Made by a program: the position numbers and the translations under genes. From the NCBI GenBank assembly GCA_034406715.1, contig CP137873.1:620001-684000 (forward strand): DNA of 64,000 nt, given 5' to 3'. The notes below the pieces were generated by a model, which saw only the letters and a program-made list of their open reading frames with translations, was not told the DNA's origin and searched no databases. Of this stretch, positions 10,731 to 21,811 are shown in pieces. The number at the start of each line of letters is the position of its first letter. The stretch's first letter is position 1. This DNA is from Rhodotorula mucilaginosa. Taxonomy: Eukaryota > Basidiomycota > Microbotryomycetes > Sporidiobolales > Sporidiobolaceae.

Positions 10731-12986
10731 CTACGCCCGCTGCTGCTGCTGCTGAGCCGCCATCGAAGCCCGCATCCTCCTGCCCATCTCGATCCCTTCC
10801 TCCTGATCCCGAATCAAAGTCCTCAACATCGCCGCCATCTCGCCCCCCTTCATCCCCGGCCGCACTCCCTCCCCTTGACTCCCATCCCCAAACGCCACCT
10901 CGACGTGCTTCAAAGCCGCGACGAGCGCATGAACGTCCGCCACGCGTCGGTCCGTCGCCATCCAGTACTGCATCTCTTGCTCCGGATGCGCTGGATCCGA
11001 TGCCGGAGGAGTCGTCAACAAGCGAGCGTGCGTCGTCATCAAGAGAGCGAGGACTGGATGCCCGCTCGGGAAGAGGGCACGCGCGCCGCGGAGGGCGACC
11101 GACGAAGTGGCGAGAGCCGCTTCGAACTGGTGAGAGTGCAACTGGACGGTGAGCAGGAGTTGCAGAGCCGAATAGAGCGGGTAGGCGGACGGCGCCAAGC
11201 CGGGAGTGGGAGTCAAAGACGTCGTCAAGGCCGAGATGAGGTTCGAGAGCTGCAGCGCGGCCAGGCGCGGGTCTGCCGACCACGATCGGAAAACTTTGGT
11301 TAGTCGACGCGCGCGCGCGAGAGAGAGAGAGAGAGTCTGATTGCAAGTACCGGTGTATTCTGCCTTCTCCGCGTCCGTGTATGCCTTCTTGGCTGCTTCG
11401 ATTGCCGGATGCACGTCCCGGTACGGTGCGCTCGTTCCGCACCTTGGACAAGTCACCGTTTCAAGCTTCGATCCCGAGGCTGACGGGCAAACGGTGACAC
11501 GTATCAGCCGCCAGCTTTTTTCGACTTGTATGCGCCCTGCTGGAGATCCGTGGACTGACCTGGGATAGCGATCAAGCCTTCGCAGCTAGACTTGGCCGCA
11601 GCGGGGCACAGCATCGCTTCTCTCGGATCGACTCCTGCCGAGTCGCTGCACCCCTCGCAGTGACAAACAAACTTGTACCGTTCCTGCAACTCTTTCTGTC
11701 GCTCCTCGCGCGGGAGGGACAAGTCGACGTAAGAAGTGACGACTTCTTCCCCGCGTTCGAGGTCGCGCAACGCGACGACCGCCATGTTCTTCGAGGGTGA
11801 GGGTGAGGGTGCGGATGACGGAGCCGCACTTTTCGGGAAGGAAGGGAACACGACGACGGCGTTGGGGACGCAAGAGTGGTTGATCAAGGCGGTGAGGGGC
11901 GAGATCGAGACGCCAATGTTGGACAGGTCGGTCGGGCAGGTGAGCGCGAACGAGTTCGAGACAAACTGGGGCGGGCGAGGCCGATTCACATTCTCTTCAG
12001 TACGAGATCTCTTCTTTTTTGATGGGGGGGGGGGGGGGGGCGTTTGCTCTGCGGGACTCACGCGCGAGCAGAGGTCGATGACGGCTGCCCCGTCCGGACA
12101 AGATTGCGCGAGCGTGTCCTGCCCGACATAAGCGGACAACGAGACCGAGAGCTGGAAGAAGCGCTCCTGCTCCTCAGCAGTCAAGTTTGAGCGATCTGCG
12201 AGCAAGTCGGGAAATTCTTCTCAGTTGACGAAATTGGGCGGAACGGGGGGGGGGGGGGGGGGGGGGGGGGGGATTCGCTCACGCGACTCCAAGGATTCGA
12301 CTTGTTGCCACTGAGGCGCGAAGGCGATGGTGCATCAGCTGCAGAGACGCAAACAACACGACGATCGAAAGCCTCAAGTGCTCACCAGGTCATTTCCTGC
12401 GAGCTGAGCCGACCAGAGTAACCGAGCGAGCGCTCGTAACGGCGCATCCGGCAGGAGATGTTTCGAGCCGCTCTCTTTGCGCCGCTTGATCGCAGCTCGG
12501 AGGGCGACGCATTCCTTCTTGTGGATCGGCCAGTCTGCGGTTTGACATGCCTGCCCTGGCGAGAGTCCAAGTCAGCGGGAGACGAATTTGTATCTGACTG
12601 ACTGTGTTGCGCGCAGTTACCGATGAGCAATACTGGAGTGTGTGGCAGAGGGAGCACTGCAGTAAAAGCTTTGGCGGCGTCGGATACTGCGAGTCGTGAA
12701 AGTCGTCGACGGAGCGGAAGCAGTGGCTGCAGCGGTGCGGCAAGTTGCGAGCGTCGAGGACCGAGACGAGCGGAGCCGTCGCGAGCAGCGTGGTCCCCGC
12801 TTTGGCTCCGGCTGGTGCGACGAGTCCGCGTCCGCGCCCGCGGATCTGCTCGACTGCGAGGGTCGGCGGGAGAGCGTTCGAGATCCAAGTGTCGAGTTGT
12901 TCGAGTGGGCGTGGTGATGCCGGAGTTGGAGCAGTGCGGTCCTTGGCGGCCCTGCGTTGCTTCAGCTGTGCCCAGTCTCCCGGCAT
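10731..12986 (-). CDS. SMYD-type SET/MYND domain protein (putative lysine methyltransferase)
   Basis: Seven exons: 12621-12986, 12386-12550, 12283-12310, 12062-12195, 11560-11965, 11351-11479, 10731-11272; 589 aa. The MYND zinc finger runs from CSHCFRS near residue 110 through LLQCSLCHTLQYCSSACQ to HKKEC. The split SET domain has LINHSCVPNAVVVF and GEEVVTSYVDLSLPREERQ, followed by the post-SET CHCEGC. These are the S-adenosylmethionine and lysine-channel elements of SMYD enzymes; the substrate is unknown. The C-terminal part is a helical, TPR-like region ending in polyglutamine. Exon 3 is 28 nt (WQQVESLES). Introns 3 and 4 carry G runs of 28 and 17 on the plus strand, which are C runs on the sense strand. 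Divergent from the S-formylglutathione hydrolase gene with 130 bp between starts. Confidence 0.9.
11309..11336. repeat. (CG)n(GA)n dinucleotide repeat
   Basis: Alternating CG followed by GA units, inside the last intron of the SET/MYND gene. On the sense strand it reads as a CT-rich tract near the donor. Confidence 0.8.
12024..12040. repeat. G17 homopolymer in intron
   Basis: Seventeen consecutive G on the plus strand in intron 4 of the minus-strand SET/MYND gene, so a C17 tract on the transcript. Run length in an assembly may be imprecise. Confidence 0.85.
12245..12272. repeat. G28 homopolymer in intron
   Basis: Twenty-eight consecutive G on the plus strand in intron 3 of the SET/MYND gene, a C28 tract on the transcript just downstream of the donor. 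Such runs can form G-quadruplexes on the non-transcript strand, and their length is often uncertain in assemblies. Confidence 0.85.
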
Positions 12987-13116
12987 CCTCTCGCTTCGAG
13001 TCGATGGACTGGAATGGCTCAGGTCAAGGGGCAACTTGACGACAACTCGCGGCTCTGTCTCTCTCCACCTCTCAACTTTCCCAAGTACATACAGGGACAC
13101 CCGCCTAGCCATCGCC

Positions 13117-14971
13117 ATGTCTACTCCGGAACAGGTCGCGCAGAACTACTCGTTCGCGGGCACGTTGACAAAGTACAAGGGCACGGCTCACTCGCTCGGA
13201 GGCCTCGAAACCCAGTTCAACGTCTTCCTCCCCGAGCAGGCACTCAACGGGGAGAAGGTCCCGTGAGTCGGACTGTGTCTATCTTGCGCTTCTCTCGGCC
13301 TGCTCTCTTGCACGGCGACTCGCTCGCCATGGAGGATGCGGTCATCAATCCGCGCATGTGGGGGCGGAACTAGGCACGCACGGCCAGCTACAGCCACGCG
13401 GCGACGAGTAACGGAATAGGTTCCATACAAGGTACGTCCAGCGGGATTTCTACCCCGGCAGCGTAGGCGCACTCGGGTTGCCCTCTCGTCCTTGCTGCCT
13501 CCTCCGGCGCTCGGCTAAACCATTCTCGCTGACCCCCAACTACATCCCTCCAGGATTCGCATTACAAGACCGAGTCAAAGCATCTATCATTGGGAAGAAC
13601 GTCCGCTGACCCGGGGATCGCGTCTTGGATTGGTCCTGCGGCGACCACAGCGTGCTCTACTACCTCGCCGGCTTGACCTGCAACGAAGACACGGCGTGCG
13701 TGCTCTCTCTCTCCGCCATTTCGGCGCTCGCTCACTCACTCACACCACGCTCGCGCTTCTACAGACCCTGGAAGGGCGGCTTCATCCGGGATGCTGCCGC
13801 GGAAGGTGAGCAAAAAAACGAAAGAAAACTGGAGCCACCGTAAGGAAGCCCTGACGATGCGCTCCCTTCACGCCCAGGTATCGCGCTCGTCTTCCCCGAC
13901 ACGTCTCCCCGCGGCGCAAAGATCGAGGACGAGGACAAGGACTGGGACTTTGGTAAGTTCCCCCGTTCCGAGCTGTTTCCTCTCTCTCGCGGGGTGGGGG
14001 ACCACTTTATGCCAACGATCCCTCGCCCGATGCAGGTACCGGAGCTGGCTTCTACATCAATGCGACTAAAGAGCCGTGGAAGAAGCACTACAACATGTGA
14101 GTTTCTCTGACCCCGAGCTCACGCATGTGCTCGGCTGCTCACGTCCACGCCCGCCGCCACTGTCATTCAGGTACGACTTTGTCACCTCCGAGCTTCCGCA
14201 ACTGCTCGAGAAGCTCTCCCTCCCGCTCGACCTCTCGCGGTCTTCCATCTTTGGTCACTCGATGGGCGGCCACGGCGCCTTGACCCTTTACCTCAAATCG
14301 GTCCTCTCGTCCTCTTCGGCAACGGCGACCACCAAGTACCTCTCAGCTTCGGCCTTTGCTCCGATCGCGAACCCGACTCAGTGCCCGTGGGGAGAGAAAG
14401 CCTTTGGAGGTTACTTGAACGGCGGTGTCGAGGAGGGCAAGGAGTACGACGCGACAGAGTTGATCAAGCAGGCCAAGGGCAAGGACCTCAAGATCTTGAT
14501 CGACGTCGGGACGGGTGACAACTTTTACAAGCAAAAGCAGCGTGAGTTGGCCCCCTGGGTGGTCGGCAATCCTCTCCTCCACCGCTGCCTAACGTGCTAA
14601 CCGAGACTGCTCCTCGTTTGCTCTTCCTCCCTCCGGTTCCTCCTCCTCCTCCGGCGTGTGTGTGTGTTTGTGATGTTTCCTTCTTCCAGTCTTGCCCGAG
14701 AACTTTATCGCCGCGCGCGACGCCGCCGGCTTCTCGGACAAGGACGTCTCGGTCTCGCTGCACGACCACTACGACCACAGCTACTACTTTATCTCGACGT
14801 TTGCACCGGGTGAGTACCATGCGCCCTCCTCAGATTCCAAAGTTTCCTCCTCCGGCGAGAGAACAGAGCGACTGACTGTGATCTCTGCGTGGTTCGCCTC
14901 GCCTTGCTCACTTCACAGCGCACGTCAAGTTCCACGCTCAGATCCTCAAGGGCGCGTCGGGCAAGCTCTAG
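13117..14971 (+). CDS. S-formylglutathione hydrolase (esterase D family)
   Basis: Hydrolyses S-formylglutathione to formate and glutathione, the second step of glutathione-dependent formaldehyde detoxification in the cytosol. Eight exons: 13117-13262, 13651-13695, 13765-13805, 13878-13952, 14036-14096, 14171-14541, 14690-14809, 14919-14971; 303 aa, near the family's 280-300. Alpha/beta-hydrolase motifs: LAGLTCNEDTA, FPDTSPRG, GTGAGFYINAT, nucleophile elbow GHSMGGHGA, acid residue in LIDVGTGD and histidine in HYDHSYYF. Intron 1 (13263-13650, 388 nt) is far longer than the rest, but exon 1 (NGEKVP) joins exon 2 (VLYYLAGL) exactly where the human protein has CPALYWLSGL, so no exon is missing. 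Bidirectional 130-bp promoter with the SET/MYND gene. Confidence 0.96.
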
Positions 14972-15585
14972 ATGCATGCGTGACTAGACGAGCGGAATGA
15001 TACATATGCAGAATGAAATCTTCAAATCCCCCGAGATACGGCGGGTTCTGTCCGGTTCGGGGACGCCCCGGATGTAGAGCGTGTCCTTGAATCCTCTCTC
15101 TCGCTCTCTCTCTCTCACTACTCTTCCGGGCAAGCTGTCGGCTGTACTCTGCGATCGGAGAGGGTTGATGACATTCGTTGAATACGAGATTATGTAGAGG
15201 GAGGAAGAAAGAGGGAAAACGAGATCCGGAGTTGGTGACGACGACAAGGGAGAGGAAAGAACAGATTGGTTTGGGGTGATGGGGATTTTGGAACCGGTGC
15301 TGGCACAAGCAGAGTGAGTATGTACGAAATCGTGGTATCAGAGGTTTTGTTCTGGGTAAAGAGGGAGTGGGAGATCCGGCAAAAGTCAGGGAGGACAAGT
15401 CACATTGGAGTTTGGGGTGTATAGACACGGACGAAAAGAGGTATAGACAGATGGTTTTGGTCCGTCGGTAACGGAAGGGGTCAGGAGCGAAAGGCGAAAG
15501 AGAGAGAGTTTCTATAGAAGGGAAAAGGCTGGTTTCAAGCAGCTCGACGGAGCCTCGCCGGATTGGTGTCAAATGATTCGAGGTC
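14972..15585. other. Convergent 3' region with CT-rich repeat
   Basis: Non-coding stretch between the stop codons of the hydrolase (+) and the bZIP gene (-). It holds a CTCTCT-rich tract at about 15093-15117 and otherwise shows nothing I can name; presumably two 3' UTRs. Confidence 0.6.
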
Positions 15586-18020
15586 TCAGGCCGGCTTGCG
15601 AAGCGAGATCGCGCGAGCGCGCCGACTCTTGAGCGCAATGTGTTCGGCCTCCGACTCGTCGCCGTCCGAGTCGTCAAAGTCGTGGTCGGAATCGAGACCG
15701 CCGCCGCCGCCGCCCGTCGCATCTGTTCCAGCAGTATCGTTGTTCACCGCGATTGAGGACGAACCACGAGTCGCCATTCCTGGTCGAGTCGGCGCGGACG
15801 GGCTCGCGCTAGCCCCACCGCCGCCGCCGCCGCCACGGACGGGGATGGCGCCCTTTGCGCGACCGACGACGGGCTGCAAGTCGTCGACGTCCATGTCGCG
15901 CGAGCGGCGCTGAGAAGCCGTACGACCCGCCGCTGTCGCCGCCGGCGACGACTTGCCCTTGGTAGCCTTGCCGGTAGTCAAAGTCGTCGACCCCGTGGCG
16001 GCGGCGGCAGCGGCGAGCCCCTCCTCTTCAGGCAAGTCACCCAATTTGCCTCCGCGCGTGATAGCCTCGAGAGCCCTCAACTCGATCGCACCAGCGAGCG
16101 CGTCGTCTTCGCTCCCCCACTTGGGCGGATGCGTATAATCGCGCTCGAGCGTCTTGCCGGCGCCGTACAAGATCGCGGGGATGCCTCCGCCTTCGGCTTC
16201 GCGCGCGAGGTACCCGTTGACGTGTTGGCACGAGCAGGCGCCTTGCGGGTGCGCTTGCGACATGTAGGTGCGGAGGTTGTGTACTTCGGCGAGGAGGGTG
16301 CGGCACTCGGCTTGAAGCGCGACGTTTCGCGTGCACAGCTCGGCAGCAGCTGAAAAGGAGGAGGAAGCAAGCAGCTTGTCAGGGTTGTGTTCGTTCGGGC
16401 TCATCCTAACGCGATTCAGAGAGACGACTCACCATTCTCCAAGAGCTCGACTCGCTCCTTCTTGCGCCTGCGACTCTTGCTCGCGGCGACGCGGTTCCGT
16501 TCGAGCGCGAGCTTGCGCTGCTTCTCTTGCTCCTCCGGGTCGAGTTCGACAGTCTGTTCCGTCGCCGGGTCCCAGTTCTTGGGCTTGCGACCGCGCTTCT
16601 TCGGTCCGGGAAGGCGAGCGGGTACCGGAGTCACGGAAGACCTGTCGTTCGCCCGGGCTCCGTCGTGGCTTGTCGTGTTGCGCCCCTGGGCGACGGGGGA
16701 CATGCTCGCAGCTGCGACGGAGCCCCTCGGGGCGTGTGTGCCTCGTGTTACAACTGCCGCCGAAGGATTGACGGGCGCCACCGAAGGAGGAGGAGGTGGA
16801 GGCGGCGACAGTGGTGGTGCCGGCAAAGCGGGATAACCGGAGTAAAGCTGTTGGTGGCGAATCGACACGTCGGCGGAGGCGGTGGGGTACATGACCGATT
16901 TCGGGATCGCCAGAGAAGGGTCGAAAGGGAGGTGGGTGCCCGCCGCCGAGAAGGAAGGGACGAAGTACGCCTGTTGCAGCTGAGGGTCCATTGGCGCAAA
17001 GCCGGCGCCGAGCTGGCCGGATGGAGGTGGCGGCATGAACTGGGTCGGCCCGTTGGCGTCTGCACCGTAGCCGAACGACGTCGGCGGGCGTACGACTGCG
17101 TTCGGTGCGACCGAGGTTGCGGCGACGATTGGAGCGGGCGCAGAGGAGTAGACGACGGGGTGGGCGAAAGCCGTCGTCGAGGGAACGATCGGCATGGAGA
17201 ACGGCATGGGCTGCGTCTGGAAATGCGGAAGACTGTTCCTGTTGTTGTTGTTGTTGTCGTCGGTGGTGGTGGCGCTACGGCCGTGACTGACGGCGTAGGC
17301 GTTCGGAGGAGGTGGCGCGAGGGCAGGTGGGCTCGGACCCTGTTTCGGAGAAGGCGGAGACGGCGCGACCGAGGTGTCGGGCGACTCGGACAGGCTCGCG
17401 CCGCGACGGTGGCGGAGGAGACTCGATCCGGAGGTCGAGTCGAACGAACCGTTCACGGACGTACGGAGCGAGTACGGACCCGAACCGAGGTCGCGGTCGT
17501 CGAGCAATCCGACTCCGCTATCCTGGTTCCGCACGCTCAAGGTCGGCCTCTTGGCCTTTTGAACAAAGTCTGCGAGCGCCCCATCCCCCTCTCCTGCGAA
17601 CATGTGGGCTGCTGACCCGCCCGGGGTCAACACGGCAGGCGACGAGAGCGCGCGCTTGCGTTTCCCGGCCGCTCGCCCCGATTCGTTCCGGTCCATTCCC
17701 TGCACCTGCATGCCGTCACCGTGTCCTGCATGTGCTTCGGTGCCCGGTACTCCATTCCGCGAAGTAGTCGTTGCGACGACGGGTTCGAGGACGGCAAAGC
17801 TGCGTTCGAACGGGTTGATCTCCTTGGCGTGGGTGAAGAGGCCCGGCTGGTGCGGCACAGTCGTCGACTCCTTCAAGGGTGACGGTGCTACGGTCGCACT
17901 CGGCTGTCCGGGCGTCGAGCGTTGCGAGAACAGGCTCGGGCTGAGGAAGCGGGACCAGGGCGACGGACTGCGCTGTGCAGGCGCCATGCGCGCTGCTGAA
18001 GCTACAGCGACGTCGGACAT
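15586..18020 (-). CDS. Atf1-type bZIP transcription factor
   Basis: ATF/CREB-family regulator of stress responses. Two exons, 16433-18020 and 15586-16349, joined inside the leucine zipper (LLEN-AAAELC); 783 aa from the ATG at 18020, 772 from the next ATG at 17987. An in-frame ATG at 18077 lies upstream of a TATA-like TATATA (18055-18060), so I prefer 18020 or 17987. Near residue 60 the text EINPFERSFA matches the Aft1 HRA-type block seen in S. pombe Atf1. The basic region is LALERNRVAASKSRRRKKER near residue 510, followed by the zipper and the conserved SQAHPQGACSC. A proline-rich SPSPWSRFL and many S/T-P sites in the first half fit MAP-kinase control, as in Atf1 (inference). The tail is low-complexity with a C-terminal basic patch. 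Confidence 0.92.
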
Positions 18021-19257
18021 GCAAGTCGGACTATGTACGTGGTCGAGTCGAGCGTATATACAAGTGGCTCTGGGCAACGAGTGAAGCGTACGGGCGAGTT
18101 GATCTCTCAGCTGCTGCTTGCTTTCCCTCAGCTTCTCTTGTCACGGAAATCAATACTGGATCGACAACCTTGTGGGGCCCACGTTCTCCTTGCCAGTACT
18201 TGGCCGGCAACCGGGTCTTTGAACGTCACCGCAACTGCTTCCCAGCTCACGCGAGTCCGTTCGGAGACGTGTTGCAGCAGCTGAAGGTGGTCCCGTATCG
18301 CGTGCGCAGCGCTCCGTGACTATACCTCTTGCTCAGCAGGCTTGTAGAAGAGGAGCTTCGGTCGGATCCGAGGCCGGTTCCTGTGCGTGCGAGCGATCGT
18401 GATTGCATCGCGACCTCCCCTGAGGCACTTCTGATTTCACGCGCGTCGAATCCCCCTCCGCCGCTGCCGCGCCAGTGGCGCCGAGTTCGGACTTGTTCGA
18501 GCTCGAGTGCACATGACGCCCAATCCGCGGTCATATGCATGCATGACGCGATGCGCCTTGTTTGAGTGATTCCAATCTCGTCATCAGTCAGTCTATTACA
18601 GGCAGCTGGTAGTCGTCCTCGCCAGGTCAAGCTCACCCTTTTTGCAAGTATGTACGGGATCAAGCGCATCGATGATGCGCAACTTCAGGCGCAAGCTGCC
18701 TTGGAACCTCCTCCTTGCATTCTACTGCAAGGGTCAGAGAAGCCGACCATGTACTTGCATGACGGCCAGCTGCAGCAGACAAAGCCAGCGTAGTGACTCC
18801 CGGGGTAGCCTTCTCAGTTGGCGATTCGTGACCTTTTCCCGCCCAAGCATGACGCCCGTGGCGTGAGCGAACCTATACAAGATACCCATAGACGACGTGC
18901 ATCTCTGTGCGGGGCGCGCAGGGGCTGGACCCCTTTCAACGCCAAGAGGTGCTTACTTTCATTGCCGAAGGCAATCGAGCTTGCAGCGAAGCTGCGACTT
19001 GACTTTTCCGGTCGTACCGTACTTGAACTTCCATACGGAGATCACATTGACTCGAGGCGTCTGCTTCCTGTTCTAAGTACCCCTGGAAACGAATCTAACC
19101 GAAGCTGAGATGCACCGTAGACTTGCCAAAAGAGAAAGGGAGAACTTCAATTAGAGAGCTAGACATTTACACACGTTATAACTGCCGGGTCTCTTGGGCG
19201 TGGCTAAGCGGTCGACGACGGATCCGGTTTGACCTGAACGGCCTGAACAGCGCCACG
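18021..19257. promoter_or_regulatory. Long bZIP upstream region with four CATGACG motifs
   Basis: The longest gene-free stretch of the window. It contains a TATATA at 18055-18060, correctly placed for the bZIP gene. CATGACG occurs at 18512-18518, 18542-18548, 18758-18764 and 18848-18854; TGACG is the half-site of ATF/CREB proteins. No reading frame here looks like a gene. The right end must hold the 3' UTR of the M50B-like gene. Confidence 0.5.
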
Positions 19258-21567
19258 CTACCGCGTTCTGAGGCGCCGGACAAGATTCAAGTGAGCACGC
19301 TCCGCCAGAAGAAGGAGGTATAAAGAACCGGATTGTACTCACGGTAGAAAGGACTGCGCCTGTGCGGTCCGGGGAGATGCATCTTTGTCAGGGGGCTGCA
19401 GGCAGGCGGGACATGAAAAGGACAACTGACCTGGCAGTACATGGCGTGCGGGCTCTGCTTCCAAGTGGCGAGCGCGGCAAGAATGAAGCCGACAAAAACC
19501 AAGAGGGATACCGCAACGTATAGGATGGTCCACCCTGCCGGGCTCAGGCGCGGCATCGCTTCAAAGTGTAAAGCCGGGCAGCAAGGGTTCTGTTTCGCAA
19601 AGAATGCATCATCGGCGACATCCCAAAGGCTGTCACGTACGCAGGAAGGTGGTCAGGATTCCTCGCAGCTGAATGCGCTATAAGGGCTTTGCGTACACGT
19701 AGAAGCTGTTCATGACGCCGAGGAAGAGGATAAAGAAACGCAGACCCCAAGCGTGATCTACGAACCAGAGCCCAATCTGCATTCGGGTTACGCTTAGCAA
19801 AGAAGAGGTTTTCGCCCGAAATCGACGGTGACATACCATCAAGCCCACGGTCGCCAGCGTCAGCAGCTTTGGAAGCGCATCCACCCACAGGAATACGGCG
19901 ACGAACCCGAGTCCGACGATAAAGCTCGCGACTTTGCTCGCGAGCGTGTTGAACCCGCAAAAGGTCAGCAAGCCACCGACGACCATGGAGAAGACGTAGC
20001 CGGCGGGTAAAGCGGCGAACGGAATCCCCTCGATCACATCCGCCGCAGCGGGTTTGGTCCGCGTCAGGCCGCCGTCTTTCGGATTGATGGTGAACAGTCC
20101 GATGCGGTAGCCGAGACAGACGGTAACGAGAACGTGACTTTCCCGCGATCCGCACAGGTCAGCGCTTCGCTTTGGCTCTAAGAGGAAACAGGCAAACGGA
20201 CCCGACTTCGTGAACGCCCACAGTGAAAGTCTTGCAAGGAAAGAGGAACTGCAATCGGCGCTGTGCTGTCAGCCTCGACCCAAACCTTCAATCGGCTATA
20301 GCCACACTTACATCGCGGATGATGGCGAGGTTCCAGCCGATTCCAATTCCGACGATACTGCGGGTAAGCGCGGCCAGGCAAATGTCCAACCTCAGCTCGG
20401 TCAAGGCTTCGCCAGCCGTCGAAGCCCATGAGCGAAGGCGGTTGAAGCAGCACGCACTCTGCGCATAGAGGAGGTCAGCACGGTAGGCATTAACCCCAAT
20501 CGGGAGAGAGGGGTCCTACAGATTGCAATGACATCTTGCCACGGCGGCGAGCAAGGAAGGCAATTTCAGCCGGCCGAGCCACGATAGCCAGTCTCATGTG
20601 GACGTCTGCACACTCACAAAGTGTAGTCGACTGGTCATGTGTGGGATCCAGACCGGTAGCAGCTTTTTCCTCCGCATCTTCCGGCGCGCACAGAGTCGCA
20701 GTCGCATGAGTCGCCACTTGCGCATCTTTCGTCTTGGTCTTGGTCGCCGTCGGGATCGTCGTACGCGAGACCGCATAGGTCGTAGTCGTTGGATAAAAAG
20801 TCTAACGAGGCGAATAATGAAGCGCATGAGTTGACAAGAGGTCTGAGGCAAGGCTCCGTGCTTGGAACTCACGAGCGTGAGGTAAGATGGACCGAGAACG
20901 GTCAGGGTCGATTCGCCTTTGTAAACGGTCTCTGTAGTTGTGCCGCCGTCTACCATCGGCGATTCTCCGTAAGTCGTATAAACTGTGAGGATCTCGGGTA
21001 CATCACGCGTACTGCACTCGGGGCAAGTGACGGGGGATCAGCTCCCCGTTGCCACTCGTTGTGCGACGACGACAGAGAAAAGAGTGGACACACTTGGTCA
21101 CCCAGACGGTCGAAGTGGACGTTTGCCAACCTGAGGGCGCATCGAGCCGATCTCGGTCAGCAGCGGACTCTCTTACACTCGCCGGACGGCGAATCTTTCG
21201 CTTCACCTTGCCACCGCTTCTGCTGTCCTTCCACCATAGTGCTCTCCGCGTTCCTCTCAGCTCCGAGTGAGGGTTCAGTCGGTCGGCAGGTGGCAGGTTC
21301 CAAGTGAGACGGGTGCGCAACGGCTTGCGTCCGAGGTCGAAGTGGCGAAACGCCGGTAGCGGATGATGTAGACTCGGGAGTCGTAGCTAGCATGGCTTGC
21401 TGATCGCGGGGCTCGAGGCGATTCGCGCTGGCTCGAGTGCTGATGTTGATTGATGCCAATGGGTCGGCGCCTTCAGGAGTGTCGCCCGCAGCGGCGCGGC
21501 AAGTGGCAAACGCGAGCAACTGGAGCAGAACGCTCGCCCTCACCCGCCTGAAAATGATGTACCGCAT
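19258..21567 (-). CDS. M50B-like intramembrane metalloprotease, secreted Thr-rich N-terminus
   Basis: About 520 aa. Exons placed: 21177-21567, 21092-21130, 20873-20982, 20618-20801, about 20312-20458, 20202-20248, 19837-20137, 19697-19776, 19431-19629, 19343-19395 and 19258-19267. The join between 20618 and 20458 is not settled: the obvious donor and acceptor are out of phase by two bases. A signal peptide (MRYIIFRRVRASVLLQLL...) precedes a threonine-rich lumenal region. Then come a membrane helix and TVGVHEVGHVLV, with the HEXXH zinc motif near residue 303 created only after splicing. Family blocks follow: INPKDGGLTRT, LPAGYVFSMVVGG, CGFNTLASKVASF, RFFILFLGVMNSFYV and LWDVADDAFFAKQNP, then a last membrane helix. 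These match the fungal peptidase M50B-like family; its substrates are unknown. Confidence 0.8.
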
Positions 21568-21811
21568 AGCGCAGAAGTCGAGTAGCAAAGAGCGAGAGCG
21601 CTGACCCGCGCGTTTGAGAAGCAAACATCCGCGGTGTTGAACGAAGGGGTCAAAGCGGCACCTCACGCGGCTGATAATCCCCACGGACGTCGTGGGTGAG
21701 CGGGCGCAGCAGTCCCTCGCATTGACTGTACAGCGTTCGTAGGTCTCGTCGACGACATGTTGATAGAAGCAGTGTCTGTATTTTGCGTCCCAAAATCTAC
21801 GCGGCGCTCGC

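Noticed and set aside
16527-17615. 362-aa open frame on the plus strand
   Set aside because: Arginine-rich shadow antisense to the Atf1-type bZIP gene.
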